A stretch of DNA of 45,749 nucleotides from Oceanospirillum beijerinckii DSM 7166 (GCF_000422425.1 NZ_AULT01000051.1:1-45749), one strand, 5' to 3'. Counted from the stretch's first letter, positions 1 through 8,387 are shown. Numbers and translations: made by a program. The notes: generated by a model not told the origin, from the sequence alone.

Positions 1-258
1 GAGCGATTTATTGAGCCAGGGCCTTTAGGTACAAGGGCATCTCCAGCAGAGAAGATGGCACATAAGTTAAGGACCAAGGCAGGACGAGCGATCTATGCCT
101 TACGTAAACAAACGGTTGAGCCGGTCTTCGGTATTATCAAATCGGTCTTGGGCTTCCGTCAGTTCTCGCTACGAGGACTGAAGGGAGTGACAGGAGAATG
201 GAGCTTGGTGTGTATGGCCTGGAATCTAAAACGAATAGCCAAGTTGCGCCTAAAATAA
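1..258 (+). pseudogene. IS1182-family transposase, C-terminal part (runs off the window start)
   Basis: The reading frame is open from base 1 to the TAA at 256-258, so this is the end of a longer gene; an internal ATG at 55 is not its real start. The residues TVEPVFGIIKSVLGFRQFSLRG followed by GEWSLVCMAWNLKR match the conserved C-terminus of IS1182-type DDE transposases, including the catalytic-region glutamate in 'VEPVFG'. Such enzymes cut and paste the element. Only about 85 residues are visible, so I cannot say whether the element is intact. The gene is followed by a hairpin (268-300) and the probable element end near 359, inside a PhzF-family gene. Confidence 0.8.
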
Positions 259-267
259 GGTATTGAA

Positions 268-300
268 CAGGGATATTCTCAAAAAATAGGAATATCCCTG
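268..300 (+). terminator. Hairpin downstream of the transposase gene
   Basis: Arms CAGGGATATTC (268-278) and GAATATCCCTG (290-300) are perfect reverse complements around an 11-base AT-rich loop. It begins ten bases after the transposase stop. There is no immediate T-tract, though TTTTTT occurs at about 313-318, so it may be a weak terminator for the transposase transcript. Confidence 0.5.
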
Positions 301-331
301 CATAAATCGCAATTTTTTCTGATTTTTAAGC

Positions 332-586
332 CTATTGACGGCTTAAGTCCGACAGGCTGCTAGGTGCGATAAAAGCGGTTTCTGAGAAACCGACTTCGGC
401 TGCGATGGCCTGCATCTCTTGTGCTGGGGGTAATTGCTCTCCAATCCATACACCTGCTGGGTTACCACCTTCGGGTGTTTGAGTAAAAGCGGAGAGCCGA
501 CGCAAGTTACCCTGTGTGTTGTTGGCTGCGGTGTGGGCGTTATTTTGAGAAGCGACCGTTGCTGCTGTTAAAGTATCAGTTGTCAT
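332..586 (-). pseudogene. PhzF-family protein, N-terminal fragment truncated by the IS
   Basis: The 84-residue frame starts at ATG 586. After a Thr/Ala/Asn-rich leader it carries the PhzF-family N-terminal pattern: RRLSAFT, then GGNPAGVW at about residues 40-47, and FSETAFIAP near residue 70. PhzF-like proteins (isomerases and epimerases of the diaminopimelate epimerase fold) are usually about 260-300 residues, so some three quarters are missing. The last eight or so residues (SLSDLSRQ) are read from the insertion sequence. The gene is divergent from the LysR gene at 745 and was probably its target. Enzyme function is almost certainly lost. Confidence 0.75.
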
Positions 587-628
587 ATGGGTTATGCCTA
601 TGTGACTGAATTTGTAAGATTTATGGTC

Positions 629-685
629 TGTTTTATCGGTATTGTGTTTATTGACGCTGTATTTATTGACATCATATTTATCGAA
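629..685. repeat. Four degenerate direct repeats at 15-16 base spacing
   Basis: TGTTTTATCGG (629), TGTTTATTGAC (645), TATTTATTGAC (660) and TATTTATCGAA (675) follow each other at 16, 15 and 15 bases between the truncated PhzF gene and the LysR gene. They may be regulator sites; no LysR-type T-N11-A box is obvious within them. Confidence 0.5.
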
Positions 686-744
686 ACTATAGGGTGTTTT
701 ATATTGAGCAGAAATACTTAAAAAAGAACAGTGGGTGTTTATTA

Positions 745-1659
745 ATGCACATCAATGAGATGAACTGGAACGACCTAAAGTTTTTTTTAGCGCTATCAAG
801 ACAAGGTTCTCTTAGTGCTGCTGGCCGTGAGCTAGGTGTAAAGCACACGACAGTGGCTCGTCGTATTCAGGCATTGGAAAGCCATCTGGGAACACGTTTA
901 TTCGATCGCTCCCGCTCTGGTTACGCCATGACCCAAGCAGCAGAAAACCTGTTCGAACAAGTTGCTGCTCTGGAAGAGGGGGTTCAGCGAGTAGATCAAC
1001 AGGGCTCAGGTAGGGATGCTGCTTTATCGGGTCCATTGAGACTGACCATTGCCCATGAGCTAGCCAATCGCTTGATTATTCCCGAGTTGGAGAGGTTTTG
1101 TTGTAAGTATCCAGCAATCGAGCTGGAACTAATCATGACCAAAAACCTGATGGATTTGAGGGCGATGGAGGCTGATTTGGCGTTACGTATGACACCCAAT
1201 CCACCAGAGGATTTGGTCGGTCGAGAGCTTGTGACTATGAGGCACGGAGTTTATGGTCCAGAAGCTATAGTTGATCAACTAAACTCAGGGGAGAAAAATC
1301 TGAAAGAAGTTCAGGTTAAAGTGATTCTGTTTGACGATGAGATTACTCCGCCTTCTTGGGTCACTGATCACTTTGAGCAATTCAGCGTCGTACTCAGAGT
1401 CGATGATGTTGGTTCTATGGCTGCGGCTGCGGCTAAGGGCATGGGGTTGGTCAAGCTGCCTTGTTTTATTGGTGAAACGGAACCTGGTTTAAAACGGTTG
1501 GATCTGGCTACACAGCCATCAAAGTGGGGCATATGGATGTTATATCATGCCGATTTGAGGGAAACTGCCAGAGTCAGGGCGTGCAAAGAATTTCTCGAAG
1601 ATATTGTGCAGCAGAAGCGATCTGTTTTTTATGGCGAAAAGGTGACCAACCCTTTTTAA
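745..1659 (+). CDS. LysR-family transcriptional regulator
   Basis: A 304-residue LysR regulator. The N-terminal winged helix-turn-helix reads DLKFFLALSRQGSLSAAGREL, then TTVARRIQALE and GTRLFDRS; the rest is the effector-binding domain. The frame is open back to a GTG at 694, but the ATG at 745 places the helix-turn-helix at the usual distance from the N-terminus; an ATG at 760 is also possible. None has a strong ribosome-binding site. It is divergent from the PhzF-family fragment, so it probably controlled that gene, now broken by an insertion sequence. The effector is unknown. Confidence 0.9.
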   Translation: MHINEMNWNDLKFFLALSRQGSLSAAGRELGVKHTTVARRIQALESHLGTRLFDRSRSGYAMTQAAENLFEQVAALEEGVQRVDQQGSGRDAALSGPLRLTIAHELANRLIIPELERFCCKYPAIELELIMTKNLMDLRAMEADLALRMTPNPPEDLVGRELVTMRHGVYGPEAIVDQLNSGEKNLKEVQVKVILFDDEITPPSWVTDHFEQFSVVLRVDDVGSMAAAAAKGMGLVKLPCFIGETEPGLKRLDLATQPSKWGIWMLYHADLRETARVRACKEFLEDIVQQKRSVFYGEKVTNPF

Positions 1660-1867
1660 TATGCTGAACAGGTCAAGGTTATCCACAGAAAAAGTGGGTA
1701 AGCTTGTGAATATCTTGTTTCTGTTTGATTTTGGTTTGTCTTATCGGATAGGCCGCTGAATTTACACTGTTTTTAAGTTGTTAACAGTGCCTAAAAGATA
1801 TACAGCGTTTTGGGCTGATTAGTGGACCGGTTGGTGGGCTGATTGCGGGCTTGAAACGGGAGGTTTG

Positions 1868-1910
1868 CTTTACTCCTACAGTAACCTCGTTGGTTACTGC
1901 AGGAGCAAAG
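1868..1910. terminator. Long imperfect inverted repeat between convergent genes
   Basis: Arms of 19 bases (1868-1886 and 1892-1910; core CTCCTACAGTAACC / GGTTACTGCAGGAG) pair with two mismatches around the loop TCGTT. It lies between the LysR gene (ends 1659) and the ABC ATPase gene (ends 1966 on the other strand), where a bidirectional terminator is expected. Neither side has a clear T-tract, so this is an inference from structure and place. Confidence 0.55.
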
Positions 1911-1965
1911 AAGGCCGATTTATTCAGAGATAAGCAGCCATGTGTAGCTTTTATCCCGTTAGGCT

Positions 1966-2709
1966 TTAAAGCACTTTAGACAGGAACTGCTTCAGACGCG
2001 GGTGGGGTGGATTATCGAAGAATTTCTCCGGCGCTTCATCCACCAGCAAGGCACCGTCTTCCATAAAGAGTACGCGGTCCGCCACTTCACGGGCGAAGCC
2101 CATTTCGTGGGTGACCACGACCATGGTCATGCCTTCAGCCGCCAGACTCTTCATTACGTCCAGTACTTCACCGACCATCTCTGGATCAAGTGCTGAGGTT
2201 GGTTCGTCAAACAGCATGATATCCGGGCGCATTGCCAGTGCACGGGCAATAGCGACACGCTGCATCTGACCACCGGACAGCTGGGATGGGTAGTTGTGCA
2301 TACGCTCAGCGAGGCCCACCTTGTACATCAGCTCACGGCTATGCTCTTCCACCTCTTTTTTGTCGCGTTTAGCGACAATACGAGGGGACAGCATCACGTT
2401 CTCCAGCGCAGTCTTATGTGGGAACAGGTTAAAGTTCTGAAACACCATGCCCACATTTTCACGCAGTTTATTGATATTGGTATCTTTGGCGTACATATCG
2501 ATACCATCCACCACCAGTGTACCTGCCTGAATCTTTTCCAGCTGATTCAGGGTGCGCAGAAAGGTGGATTTGCCAGAGCCAGAAGGTCCTACGATCACGA
2601 CCACTTCACCACGGTGAACACTTGTGGTCACATCTTTCAATGCGTGCAGTTTGCCGTAATACTTATCAACGCCTTCAGCAATAATGATTTTTTCAGGTGC
2701 ATTAGTCAC
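1966..2709 (-). CDS. Polar amino acid ABC transporter, ATP-binding protein
   Basis: The ATPase of a GlnQ/HisP-type importer. All motifs are present: Walker [11 protein letters not shown]-loop [10 protein letters not shown], signature LSGGQMQR, Walker [13 protein letters not shown] and H-loop VVVTHEMGF. About 247 residues from a GTG at 2709, the usual family length. That GTG overlaps the permease stop (GTGACTAA) and has AGAGG ten bases upstream; a TTG at 2730 in the same frame would add seven residues. It is last in the minus-strand unit binding protein, permease, ATPase, and powers uptake at the inner membrane. The substrate cannot be told from this subunit. Confidence 0.93.
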   Translation of the reverse strand: MTNAPEKIIIAEGVDKYYGKLHALKDVTTSVHRGEVVVIVGPSGSGKSTFLRTLNQLEKIQAGTLVVDGIDMYAKDTNINKLRENVGMVFQNFNLFPHKTALENVMLSPRIVAKRDKKEVEEHSRELMYKVGLAERMHNYPSQLSGGQMQRVAIARALAMRPDIMLFDEPTSALDPEMVGEVLDVMKSLAAEGMTMVVVTHEMGFAREVADRVLFMEDGALLVDEAPEKFFDNPPHPRLKQFLSKVL

Positions 2710-3652
2710 TGGCGGATAACCTCTTCTCAAGACGTTGAATAGCCCAGGATAGCGCGCTGGTCAGTACCAGGTAGAGCAGGGCAACGGTGAACCAAACCTC
2801 AAACGGTGCAAAGCTACCGCTTACTACCTCTCGTCCCGCTTTGGTCAGATCGGTAATAGAGATTACAGAGACCAGGGAAGAGTCTTTAATCAAGTTGATA
2901 AACTGACCGGCCAGCGGTGGCAGTGTGCGTTTAAAGGCCTGCGGCAGAATGATATAGATCATCGCTTTCGGGTAGCTCATACCCAGTGAGCGTGCGGCTT
3001 CCATCTGACCGACGGGAATGGATTGAATACCGGAACGCACGATCTCAGCCACGTAAGCTGCCGTAAAGACAGACAGAGCAATCACACCGGCGGTAAAACG
3101 CTCCAGATCCAGTACCGTGCCGAAGAAGAAGTACATGATAAAGATCTGTACCAGCAGCGGTGTGCCCCGGATTACTTCAATATACAGGATCGCCAGGTTA
3201 CGCAATGCCGGGTTAGCGCTGATGCGCATCAGGCCCACTAGCAGGCCCAGAACCAGTGCGATGACCAGCGAATAGAGGGAGATCTCGATGGTAACGATCA
3301 AGCCTTCAATAATAGGACCGATCTGCCAATCGTTCAGAGTGGCGAGGGTGTCACCTTCAAAAATCAGGTCGCCTTCAGCGGCCACCATCTCGGTGTATTT
3401 TTTTACGATAAAAGGATCTGCACCACTGTCCAGCACCAGATGCAGGGACTTGCCGTCACTACCCAGTTCTAAGGTGCCATCCCCCGGAGCAATAATTTCC
3501 TGAGGTTCAGTGTTAATGATGTAAGGGGTGACGCGATCCCAGCGCCAAGTGTAATCGATTTTGCCGCTGGCCAGGTATATGGAGTACCCCAAGACGAACA
3601 CAATGGCGACAAAAACACTATTCCATAGCCAGACTCTCTGCTGATCTTGCAT
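2702..3652 (-). CDS. Polar amino acid ABC transporter, permease
   Basis: An inner-membrane permease of the His/Glu/Gln/Arg type, about 316 residues. The C-terminal two thirds carry the family pattern: membrane helices from about residue 115, the segment [20 protein letters not shown], then the cytoplasmic loop with [29 protein letters not shown] that docks the ATPase. One N-terminal helix is followed by about 75 hydrophilic residues, probably periplasmic, before the permease core; this makes it longer than the usual 220-250 residues. I chose ATG 3652: the frame continues to 3736, but that part would be encoded by the terminator hairpin. Only one permease is present, so it probably works as a homodimer. 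Confidence 0.9.
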   Translation of the reverse strand: MQDQQRVWLWNSVFVAIVFVLGYSIYLASGKIDYTWRWDRVTPYIINTEPQEIIAPGDGTLELGSDGKSLHLVLDSGADPFIVKKYTEMVAAEGDLIFEGDTLATLNDWQIGPIIEGLIVTIEISLYSLVIALVLGLLVGLMRISANPALRNLAILYIEVIRGTPLLVQIFIMYFFFGTVLDLERFTAGVIALSVFTAAYVAEIVRSGIQSIPVGQMEAARSLGMSYPKAMIYIILPQAFKRTLPPLAGQFINLIKDSSLVSVISITDLTKAGREVVSGSFAPFEVWFTVALLYLVLTSALSWAIQRLEKRLSASD

Positions 3653-3684
3653 AACTTTATTAAGCCCTGGAATGTTTATGAATT

Positions 3685-3724
3685 GAAAAACAAAAAAGCA
3701 CAACCCGGCTATACCGGGTTGTGC
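3685..3724 (-). terminator. Rho-independent terminator between binding-protein and permease genes
   Basis: A perfect 11-base stem, GCACAACCCGG (3698-3708) and CCGGGTTGTGC (3714-3724), with loop CTATA. On the minus strand it is followed by TTTTTT, G and TTTTT. It lies downstream of the binding-protein gene and upstream of the permease start, so it probably lets the binding protein be made in excess, with partial read-through into permease and ATPase. Confidence 0.85.
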
Positions 3725-3829
3725 CAACCTGGGCAACGCGTCTTTATGATCGTCTCACCGATAACGGGGACAGCCTCTGAATAACACGTTGATTCAGGCG
3801 TGTATTAATATCAGCTGTAACGCCAATAT

Positions 3830-4639
3830 TTACTGAACCTGTTTCAGCCAAGCGTCAGACTTGAACCACTTGTTGTAAACACGCTCATAACGACCGTCGC
3901 CTTTAATCTGGCGCAGGTAGTTGTTCAGGAAGTTCAGGAAGTCCGGATCACCCTTACGGATTGCCCAACCCAGTGGTTCGTAGGTGAAAGGCACTTCGAT
4001 ATGGGAGATCTGATTTGGGTTCTGAGAAGCATACAGCGCATTGAATGGCAGATCGTAAACGAAAGCGTCTGCTTTACCGTTAGCCACTTCCAGAACTGCA
4101 TCCGCCTGAGTTTCGAACAGGCTGATATTGGCTTTACCGATAAGACGCTTAACAGCCGCTTCACCGGTTGTACCCAGTTTGGTCGCAACGGTGTAATTGC
4201 CGTTGTTCAGGTCTTTATAGCTCTTCACTTTACCTTCCAGCTTAGGGTTCAGCAGGATGGTTTGGCCGATCACAACATACGGATCAGCGAAGTTAACTTT
4301 CAGGTTACGCTGAGGCGTGATGGTCATACCGCCCATGATCACATCACATTTGTCGGTCAGCAGTGCAGGGATAATACCGTCCCAAGCGGTATTTACAGGT
4401 GTAAAGTCTACACCCATATCTTTAGTCATCATCTTGGCCAGATCGATATCAAAGCCGATGAAATCACCGGATTTGGATTTCATTTCGAACGGCATATAAC
4501 CCGCATCGAAACAAACTTTCATCGCGCCGCGATCCAGAATGTTGTCCAGTACCGACTCGTTAGCACTTGCACTGGTGTAAGCAACGCTGGCACCGACCAG
4601 AGTAACAGCCGTTGCTGCTGACTTCAGGAATTTTTTCAT
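3830..4639 (-). CDS. Polar amino acid ABC transporter, periplasmic binding protein
   Basis: A 269-residue family 3 solute-binding protein. The start at ATG 4639 gives a classic signal peptide (MKKFLKSAATAVTLVGASVA, cut near ASA-NES) and has AAGG about eight bases upstream; the longer frame to 4750 lacks this logic. Family marks: CFDAGYMPFEMKSKSGDFIGFDIDLA, TPQRNLKVNFADPYV and VKRLIGK. Family members bind polar amino acids or related compounds and deliver them to the permease. First gene of the transporter unit; it is separated from the permease gene by a terminator hairpin. Confidence 0.93.
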   Translation of the reverse strand: MKKFLKSAATAVTLVGASVAYTSASANESVLDNILDRGAMKVCFDAGYMPFEMKSKSGDFIGFDIDLAKMMTKDMGVDFTPVNTAWDGIIPALLTDKCDVIMGGMTITPQRNLKVNFADPYVVIGQTILLNPKLEGKVKSYKDLNNGNYTVATKLGTTGEAAVKRLIGKANISLFETQADAVLEVANGKADAFVYDLPFNALYASQNPNQISHIEVPFTYEPLGWAIRKGDPDFLNFLNNYLRQIKGDGRYERVYNKWFKSDAWLKQVQ

Positions 4640-5042
4640 GTAGTAAACCTTATAAATTATTTTTGTGTCACAAAGGGGCCCCAATCTTTCTTTAGCCGCT
4701 GCTAATACGACCAAGGAGGTATTGCGGAGCAGGTTCAACTCTTTGTGCAATCGAATTGGATTATCAGCTCTAACACTAATGAATTCAAGGAATAGAGTGA
4801 TATGTTGTTACGTGGTGATTACAGAACGGTAAATATTTCTTCACAGTACTGATAAAATAAATTTATTTACTGTAAATGAGAAAGGTGATCCCTAAGGTAG
4901 GGTTAATACTCTATCAGAAATTGCTTTTGCAATACAATCCGGGCTTTTGTTGTTGTAGAGATGTCGCTAATAAACCCGGCGTTGGGTCGAAATTGGTATT
5001 GTTGTCGCGAATTCTTATGCTTATCGGCTGAAAAGCAGAGGT
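4640..5042. other. Intergenic region upstream of the ABC transporter
   Basis: About 400 bases between the binding-protein start and the end of the MFS gene, both on the minus strand. It should hold the transporter promoter. It is AT-rich around 4790-4880, but I see no operator or promoter that I can defend and no gene. Confidence 0.4.
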
Positions 5043-6242
5043 TCATACCTCCGCCTTACCCAATTTAAATGTTACCAAAGCCAAAACAGTGGCGAGTAAT
5101 AGTGTGATCGGTAGCATCACCAGGTCAATCTGTATCACCAAAGGGGTGATTTGCGCCACTGCAGAGCCCACCAACAACTGTATAAACCCTAGCATGCCCG
5201 TTGCGGTCGCTGGTGCAGTGGTGGCGGTACTGATCGCCGCAGACTGCGCATTGGGCTGGCTTAAGCCTCGGCCAAAGGTAAACAAAGCCATAGGGATAAA
5301 CAGCGCCTGATAGCTGATGCCCTGCGTGATAAACAACACGAGCATCACGACTGCGGCCAATAGAGACAAACTATGACCCAGCGGGATCATACGGTAGACC
5401 CCTAGTTTGGCCGAGATCTTACCGGCGGTCATGCTGCCCAGAAAGAAACCTCCCGCGACCAGTAAAAACCAGTTGCCGTAATCCGCTGAGTTGCCTGCTA
5501 ATGCCTGATCCACCACAAATGGCGCACTGGTCATAAAAGCAAAGAAACAGGCGGCAATCAGGGTGCTGGAAAGCACCATATATAGATATTGTCGGCTTTT
5601 GATCACTTCCCGGTATTTGCCAAACAGTTGGCCGATACCGCCACCTTGTCCCAGAGGTTGAGTGTTGTTGGGGACATAAAATATCGCCCCTAACCACACC
5701 AGTGAACCCATAAACATCGATAGATAAAAGACCGACTGCCAGCTAAAGGCCAGGTTCATATAGCCGCCCAAAGTGGGTGCGATCGCCTGAGCCGAAGCGA
5801 TACCCAGAGTGATATAGCCCAGATACCCCGCCGCTTTATCCCGTCCGTGCTGTTCCACCAGAATACTGCGTGCCAGCAACATTCCGGTACAACCCCCCAG
5901 GGCTTGCAGGATACGCCCCAGCAGCACCTGCCAGATCTCAAACGCCAGGGCGCCTAACAAACAACCGGCGATATGGATCAGAAAACCCCAAAGCAGAATA
6001 GGGCGACGACCGTAACGATCCGCCAGAGGACCACTTACAAACTGGCCTATCGCCAGAGTCAGCAGATACAGGGTAAAGCCCAGTTGCACGGTAAACTGGT
6101 CGGTATCAAAAGCCTCAACCAAGCCGGGCATCACAGGAGCAAAGATATTCAGCGCCACCGGACTGGCTACCGCCATCGCCATCAACATGGCCATCGGGGG
6201 GGAGATGGAGGGTGAGGCGCTAGATGGTTTTTTTTCAGTCAC
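5043..6242 (-). CDS. MFS multidrug exporter, Bcr/CflA type
   Basis: A 399-residue, 12-helix major facilitator protein. Motif A appears as GPLADRYGRRPILLWG near residues 75-90, and the Bcr/CflA pattern as GRILQALGGCTGMLLARSIL. Family members are proton-coupled drug or metabolite exporters of the inner membrane; the substrate here is unknown. The start is a GTG at 6242 with only a weak ribosome-binding site; ATG codons at about residue 18 are an alternative. It stands alone: the next gene upstream on the same strand is separated by about 360 bases with a terminator. Confidence 0.88.
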   Translation of the reverse strand: MTEKKPSSASPSISPPMAMLMAMAVASPVALNIFAPVMPGLVEAFDTDQFTVQLGFTLYLLTLAIGQFVSGPLADRYGRRPILLWGFLIHIAGCLLGALAFEIWQVLLGRILQALGGCTGMLLARSILVEQHGRDKAAGYLGYITLGIASAQAIAPTLGGYMNLAFSWQSVFYLSMFMGSLVWLGAIFYVPNNTQPLGQGGGIGQLFGKYREVIKSRQYLYMVLSSTLIAACFFAFMTSAPFVVDQALAGNSADYGNWFLLVAGGFFLGSMTAGKISAKLGVYRMIPLGHSLSLLAAVVMLVLFITQGISYQALFIPMALFTFGRGLSQPNAQSAAISTATTAPATATGMLGFIQLLVGSAVAQITPLVIQIDLVMLPITLLLATVLALVTFKLGKAEV

Positions 6243-6366
6243 AACAGAGGCTTCCAGAATGAGAGAGGGCTATTCTAAACGGAATATGGTGTATGTTCTT
6301 ATGGTGATTGTGCTTTGATTATATGAGTGCTTTTTTATCCGCATATAGTTTGTCGGGGCTGTAAAA

Positions 6367-6406
6367 GTAAAAAAGCCTGGAACCAAGCGCAGGCCATGGT
6401 CCAGGC
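6367..6406 (-). terminator. Rho-independent terminator after the GlcG-like gene
   Basis: Arms GCCTGGAACCA (6375-6385) and TGGTCCAGGC (6397-6406) pair with one bulged base. On the minus strand the stem is followed by TTTTTT (complement of 6369-6374). It would end transcripts from the GlcG-like gene and hpaD. Confidence 0.75.
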
Positions 6407-6603
6407 AAGAGTTCAGATGACAATGTCAATCTGAGGGGGCTAGCAAGCACTCAATCAAGTGAATCGCTTGTGTAGGCTGCCCTGCTTTTTGGCAGAGCCG
6501 TGGACCTGTGATTCACTGGCAGGAGTTTGATTTTTAAACCGCTATCGGATTCAGTATAAAGCCGAAAGCCAGACTCAATATAAAGCCGAGAACGGAAGAA
6601 AAT
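6407..6603. other. Leftover intergenic DNA with a short direct repeat
   Basis: TATAAAGCCGA occurs at 6555-6565 and again at 6579-6589, 24 bases apart, and a small hairpin (GGCTGCC / GGCAGAGCC) lies near 6477-6511. No gene is visible and the meaning is unknown. Confidence 0.4.
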
Positions 6604-7029
6604 TTAAATGGCTTGTGCCAGTAAGGCGTCAATACCCGCCTGTGCACATTCGCAATCCTGTTGCTCGGAAGCACCGGATACACCGATAGCGCCTAACAAC
6701 ATATCACCTTGTTTAACTGGAATACCGCCGCCAAAAGTCACCAGGCCGGGTTGTTGACTCAGACCATTTAACAGGTGAGGTTTTTCGCCTAAGCGCGTCT
6801 GCCAATCACTGGTCGGAAAACCAAAGCTGGATGCGGTGCGGGCCTTGCCTTCTGCAATCTGAGTACAGTAGGAGGGGGCGTGGTTAATACGCTGCATCAC
6901 CAGCGGATTACCGTGACGGTCCACCACATAGGCGCAGATCTTTAATCCCTGACTTTCAGCATACTCGCAAGCCGCCTGGGCGATTAAAGCCGCTGATTTC
7001 CAGTCCAGTGAGTGTTCTTCAATAAACAT
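6604..7029 (-). CDS. GlcG/HbpS-family protein (DUF336-like)
   Basis: About 141 residues. The pattern AALIAQAACEYAESQGLKICAYVVDRHGNPLVMQRINHAP, then the ARTASSFGFPTSDW helix and the C-terminal LVTFGGGIPVKQGDMLLGAIGVSGAS with a Cys-containing helix (QDCECA), fit the GlcG/HbpS family. Members include a haem-binding sensor partner and many proteins of unknown role in aromatic or glycolate catabolic clusters. The start is uncertain: ATG 7029, or TTG 7050 with no ribosome-binding site. It follows hpaD after a gap holding a hairpin, so a role linked to aromatic breakdown is inferred. Confidence 0.85.
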   Translation of the reverse strand: MFIEEHSLDWKSAALIAQAACEYAESQGLKICAYVVDRHGNPLVMQRINHAPSYCTQIAEGKARTASSFGFPTSDWQTRLGEKPHLLNGLSQQPGLVTFGGGIPVKQGDMLLGAIGVSGASEQQDCECAQAGIDALLAQAI

Positions 7030-7061
7030 AGGATTGAATGCCGTTTCCAAAAAGAGAGAGA

Positions 7062-7085
7062 AAAGGGGCTTGAGGAAGCCCCTTT
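7062..7085 (-). terminator. Hairpin between hpaD and the GlcG-like gene
   Basis: Perfect ten-base arms AAAGGGGCTT (7062-7071) and AAGCCCCTTT (7076-7085) with loop GAGG. On the minus strand the stem is followed by TTTTCTCTC. It may be a terminator after hpaD or a partial one giving less of the downstream gene. Confidence 0.65.
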
Positions 7086-7186
7086 ATGACACATCTATCA
7101 CGCTTCTATCTACGCATCGAATGGGCGTCGATGAGTTTTCAGATGTTAATCGCTGAGAGTTAACCAATAGCCATCAAAGTCTACGC

Positions 7187-8038
7187 TTAAACTTCAAACG
7201 CAACATTCACCTGACCAGTACCTGAACTTGGGAAGTACTCACCGATAATTTCGGCTTTACCCTTATACTCATCCCAACCCAGGGCACCAAACAGCATAGC
7301 CGTATCGTGCATGCCGCCTTCACCAGAGCAGTATTGGGAGTACTCTGGCAGCATTTTCAGGAAGGTGGCATATTCACCTTGTTGCCACAGGTCCAGCACA
7401 CGCAGATCCATTTGACGGTTAAATTCACTGGAGATCGTGAAAGTACCATTATTGGCAGCGTAGTCATCGTTCGCCCAGATTTTATGAGACAGGGAGCCAG
7501 ACGCCACCAACAGTACTTTACTGTCGCTTTCTTCAATGGCTTCACGGATCGCCTGGCCCAGCAGGCGGGAAGACTCAATGCTGTGAACCGTACACCAACC
7601 GGCAATAGAAACCACTTTCAGGTCAGATTCCGGGTTCATATAGCGCATCGGTACCAGAGTACCGTATTCCAGAGTCAGAGATTCAACCTGGTGAGACAGG
7701 GTATGAACGCCCTTCGCAGTCGCTTTCTCTGCAATCAGGTCACCCAGAGTTGAGTTGCCTTGGTACTCGTATTCCAGGTTTTGGATAAAGTGTGGGAACT
7801 CGTGACTGGTGAAGTTGCCCTTAAAGTTATCAGAAGAGTTCACGTGATAACCGGCATTAACCAACCAGTGAGTATCAATCACAACGACAGTATCTGCACC
7901 AGCTTCACGGGCACGGCGGGCAATTTCCTTGTGACCATCAATGGCTTGTTGACGCTTACCTTCCAACGGGCCTGGTTGCTCAGACATCAGCATGGTAGGA
8001 ACGTGAGTCACTTTTGCGGCTAAAACGATTTCACCCAT
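7187..8038 (-). CDS. hpaD: 3,4-dihydroxyphenylacetate (homoprotocatechuate) 2,3-dioxygenase
   Basis: A 283-residue class III extradiol dioxygenase of the LigB superfamily that opens the ring of homoprotocatechuate, with Fe(II) or a similar metal. The sequence resembles enterobacterial HpaD along its length (THVP, GHKEI, DTHWLVN, EYGTLVPMRYMN, GSLSH, LPEY, GEGGMHDT, SSGTGQVN). Likely metal ligands are H12, H57 and E240, with H185 as the probable catalytic histidine, by analogy with LigB. ATG 8038 has AGAGG about ten bases upstream. The other hpa pathway genes are not in this window, so the downstream steps must be encoded elsewhere. Two MarR-type palindromes lie 120-160 bases upstream. Confidence 0.93.
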   Translation of the reverse strand: MGEIVLAAKVTHVPTMLMSEQPGPLEGKRQQAIDGHKEIARRAREAGADTVVVIDTHWLVNAGYHVNSSDNFKGNFTSHEFPHFIQNLEYEYQGNSTLGDLIAEKATAKGVHTLSHQVESLTLEYGTLVPMRYMNPESDLKVVSIAGWCTVHSIESSRLLGQAIREAIEESDSKVLLVASGSLSHKIWANDDYAANNGTFTISSEFNRQMDLRVLDLWQQGEYATFLKMLPEYSQYCSGEGGMHDTAMLFGALGWDEYKGKAEIIGEYFPSSGTGQVNVAFEV

Positions 8039-8121
8039 CTTGTTAAACCTCTGTTATTTTTTTGTCTTGCGTTACCAAGCCCTTGGGATGCTTAGCGGCC
8101 TTTGTCGTGGTCTGCCCATAC

Positions 8122-8141
8122 TTTGATCAACAAGGATCAAA
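8122..8141. promoter_or_regulatory. Inverted repeat TTTGATC-N6-GATCAAA upstream of hpaD
   Basis: Perfect seven-base arms separated by AACAAG, about 85-105 bases before the hpaD start. A possible regulator site; no regulator can be assigned. Confidence 0.4.
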
Positions 8142-8157
8142 ATAGGCATAAAACTAA

Positions 8158-8200
8158 TTAACATATTAAGTAATGCGCTCAATATAATTAACATGTTAAT
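8158..8200. promoter_or_regulatory. Two MarR-type palindromes upstream of hpaD
   Basis: TTAACATATTAA (8158-8169, one mismatched pair) and TTAACATGTTAA (8188-8199, perfect) have centres 30 bases apart, about three helical turns. Such AT-rich 12-base palindromes are typical of MarR-family repressors, and HpaR, which controls hpa genes in enterobacteria, is of that family. No hpaR-like gene is in the window, so the link is an inference. Confidence 0.55.
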
Positions 8201-8387
8201 GAATGGCAAGGCAGAAAACAGATCTTTTGCGCTCAATCAATTTTTGGCTGGGGTGGCAGGATTTGGCTGGAGCTGGAAATCCACCGGATGGCGGAGGTTG
8301 AAGAGGGAGAAAGACCAGGCAATGAAATCAGAGCAAGGTTATGGAGCTGAGATTACTGTCTCGTCTTTTTACAGAGATGCTTCATAT

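Larger units (their letters stand above)
1..359 (+). mobile_element. Right end of an IS1182-like insertion sequence
   Basis: Seen: transposase 3' end, hairpin, then non-coding DNA ending in GTCCGACAGGCTG at about 347-359, directly followed by CTAG (360-363) and the interrupted PhzF-family coding sequence. The boundary is set by where the PhzF-like translation (ETAFIAPS) stops making sense. CTAG may be the target site; the left copy is outside the window. The other end and its inverted repeat cannot be checked here. Confidence 0.6.

Noticed and set aside
4001-4621. A 206-codon open frame on the plus strand opposite the ABC binding protein
   Set aside because: It lies wholly within the binding-protein gene and shows no family pattern.
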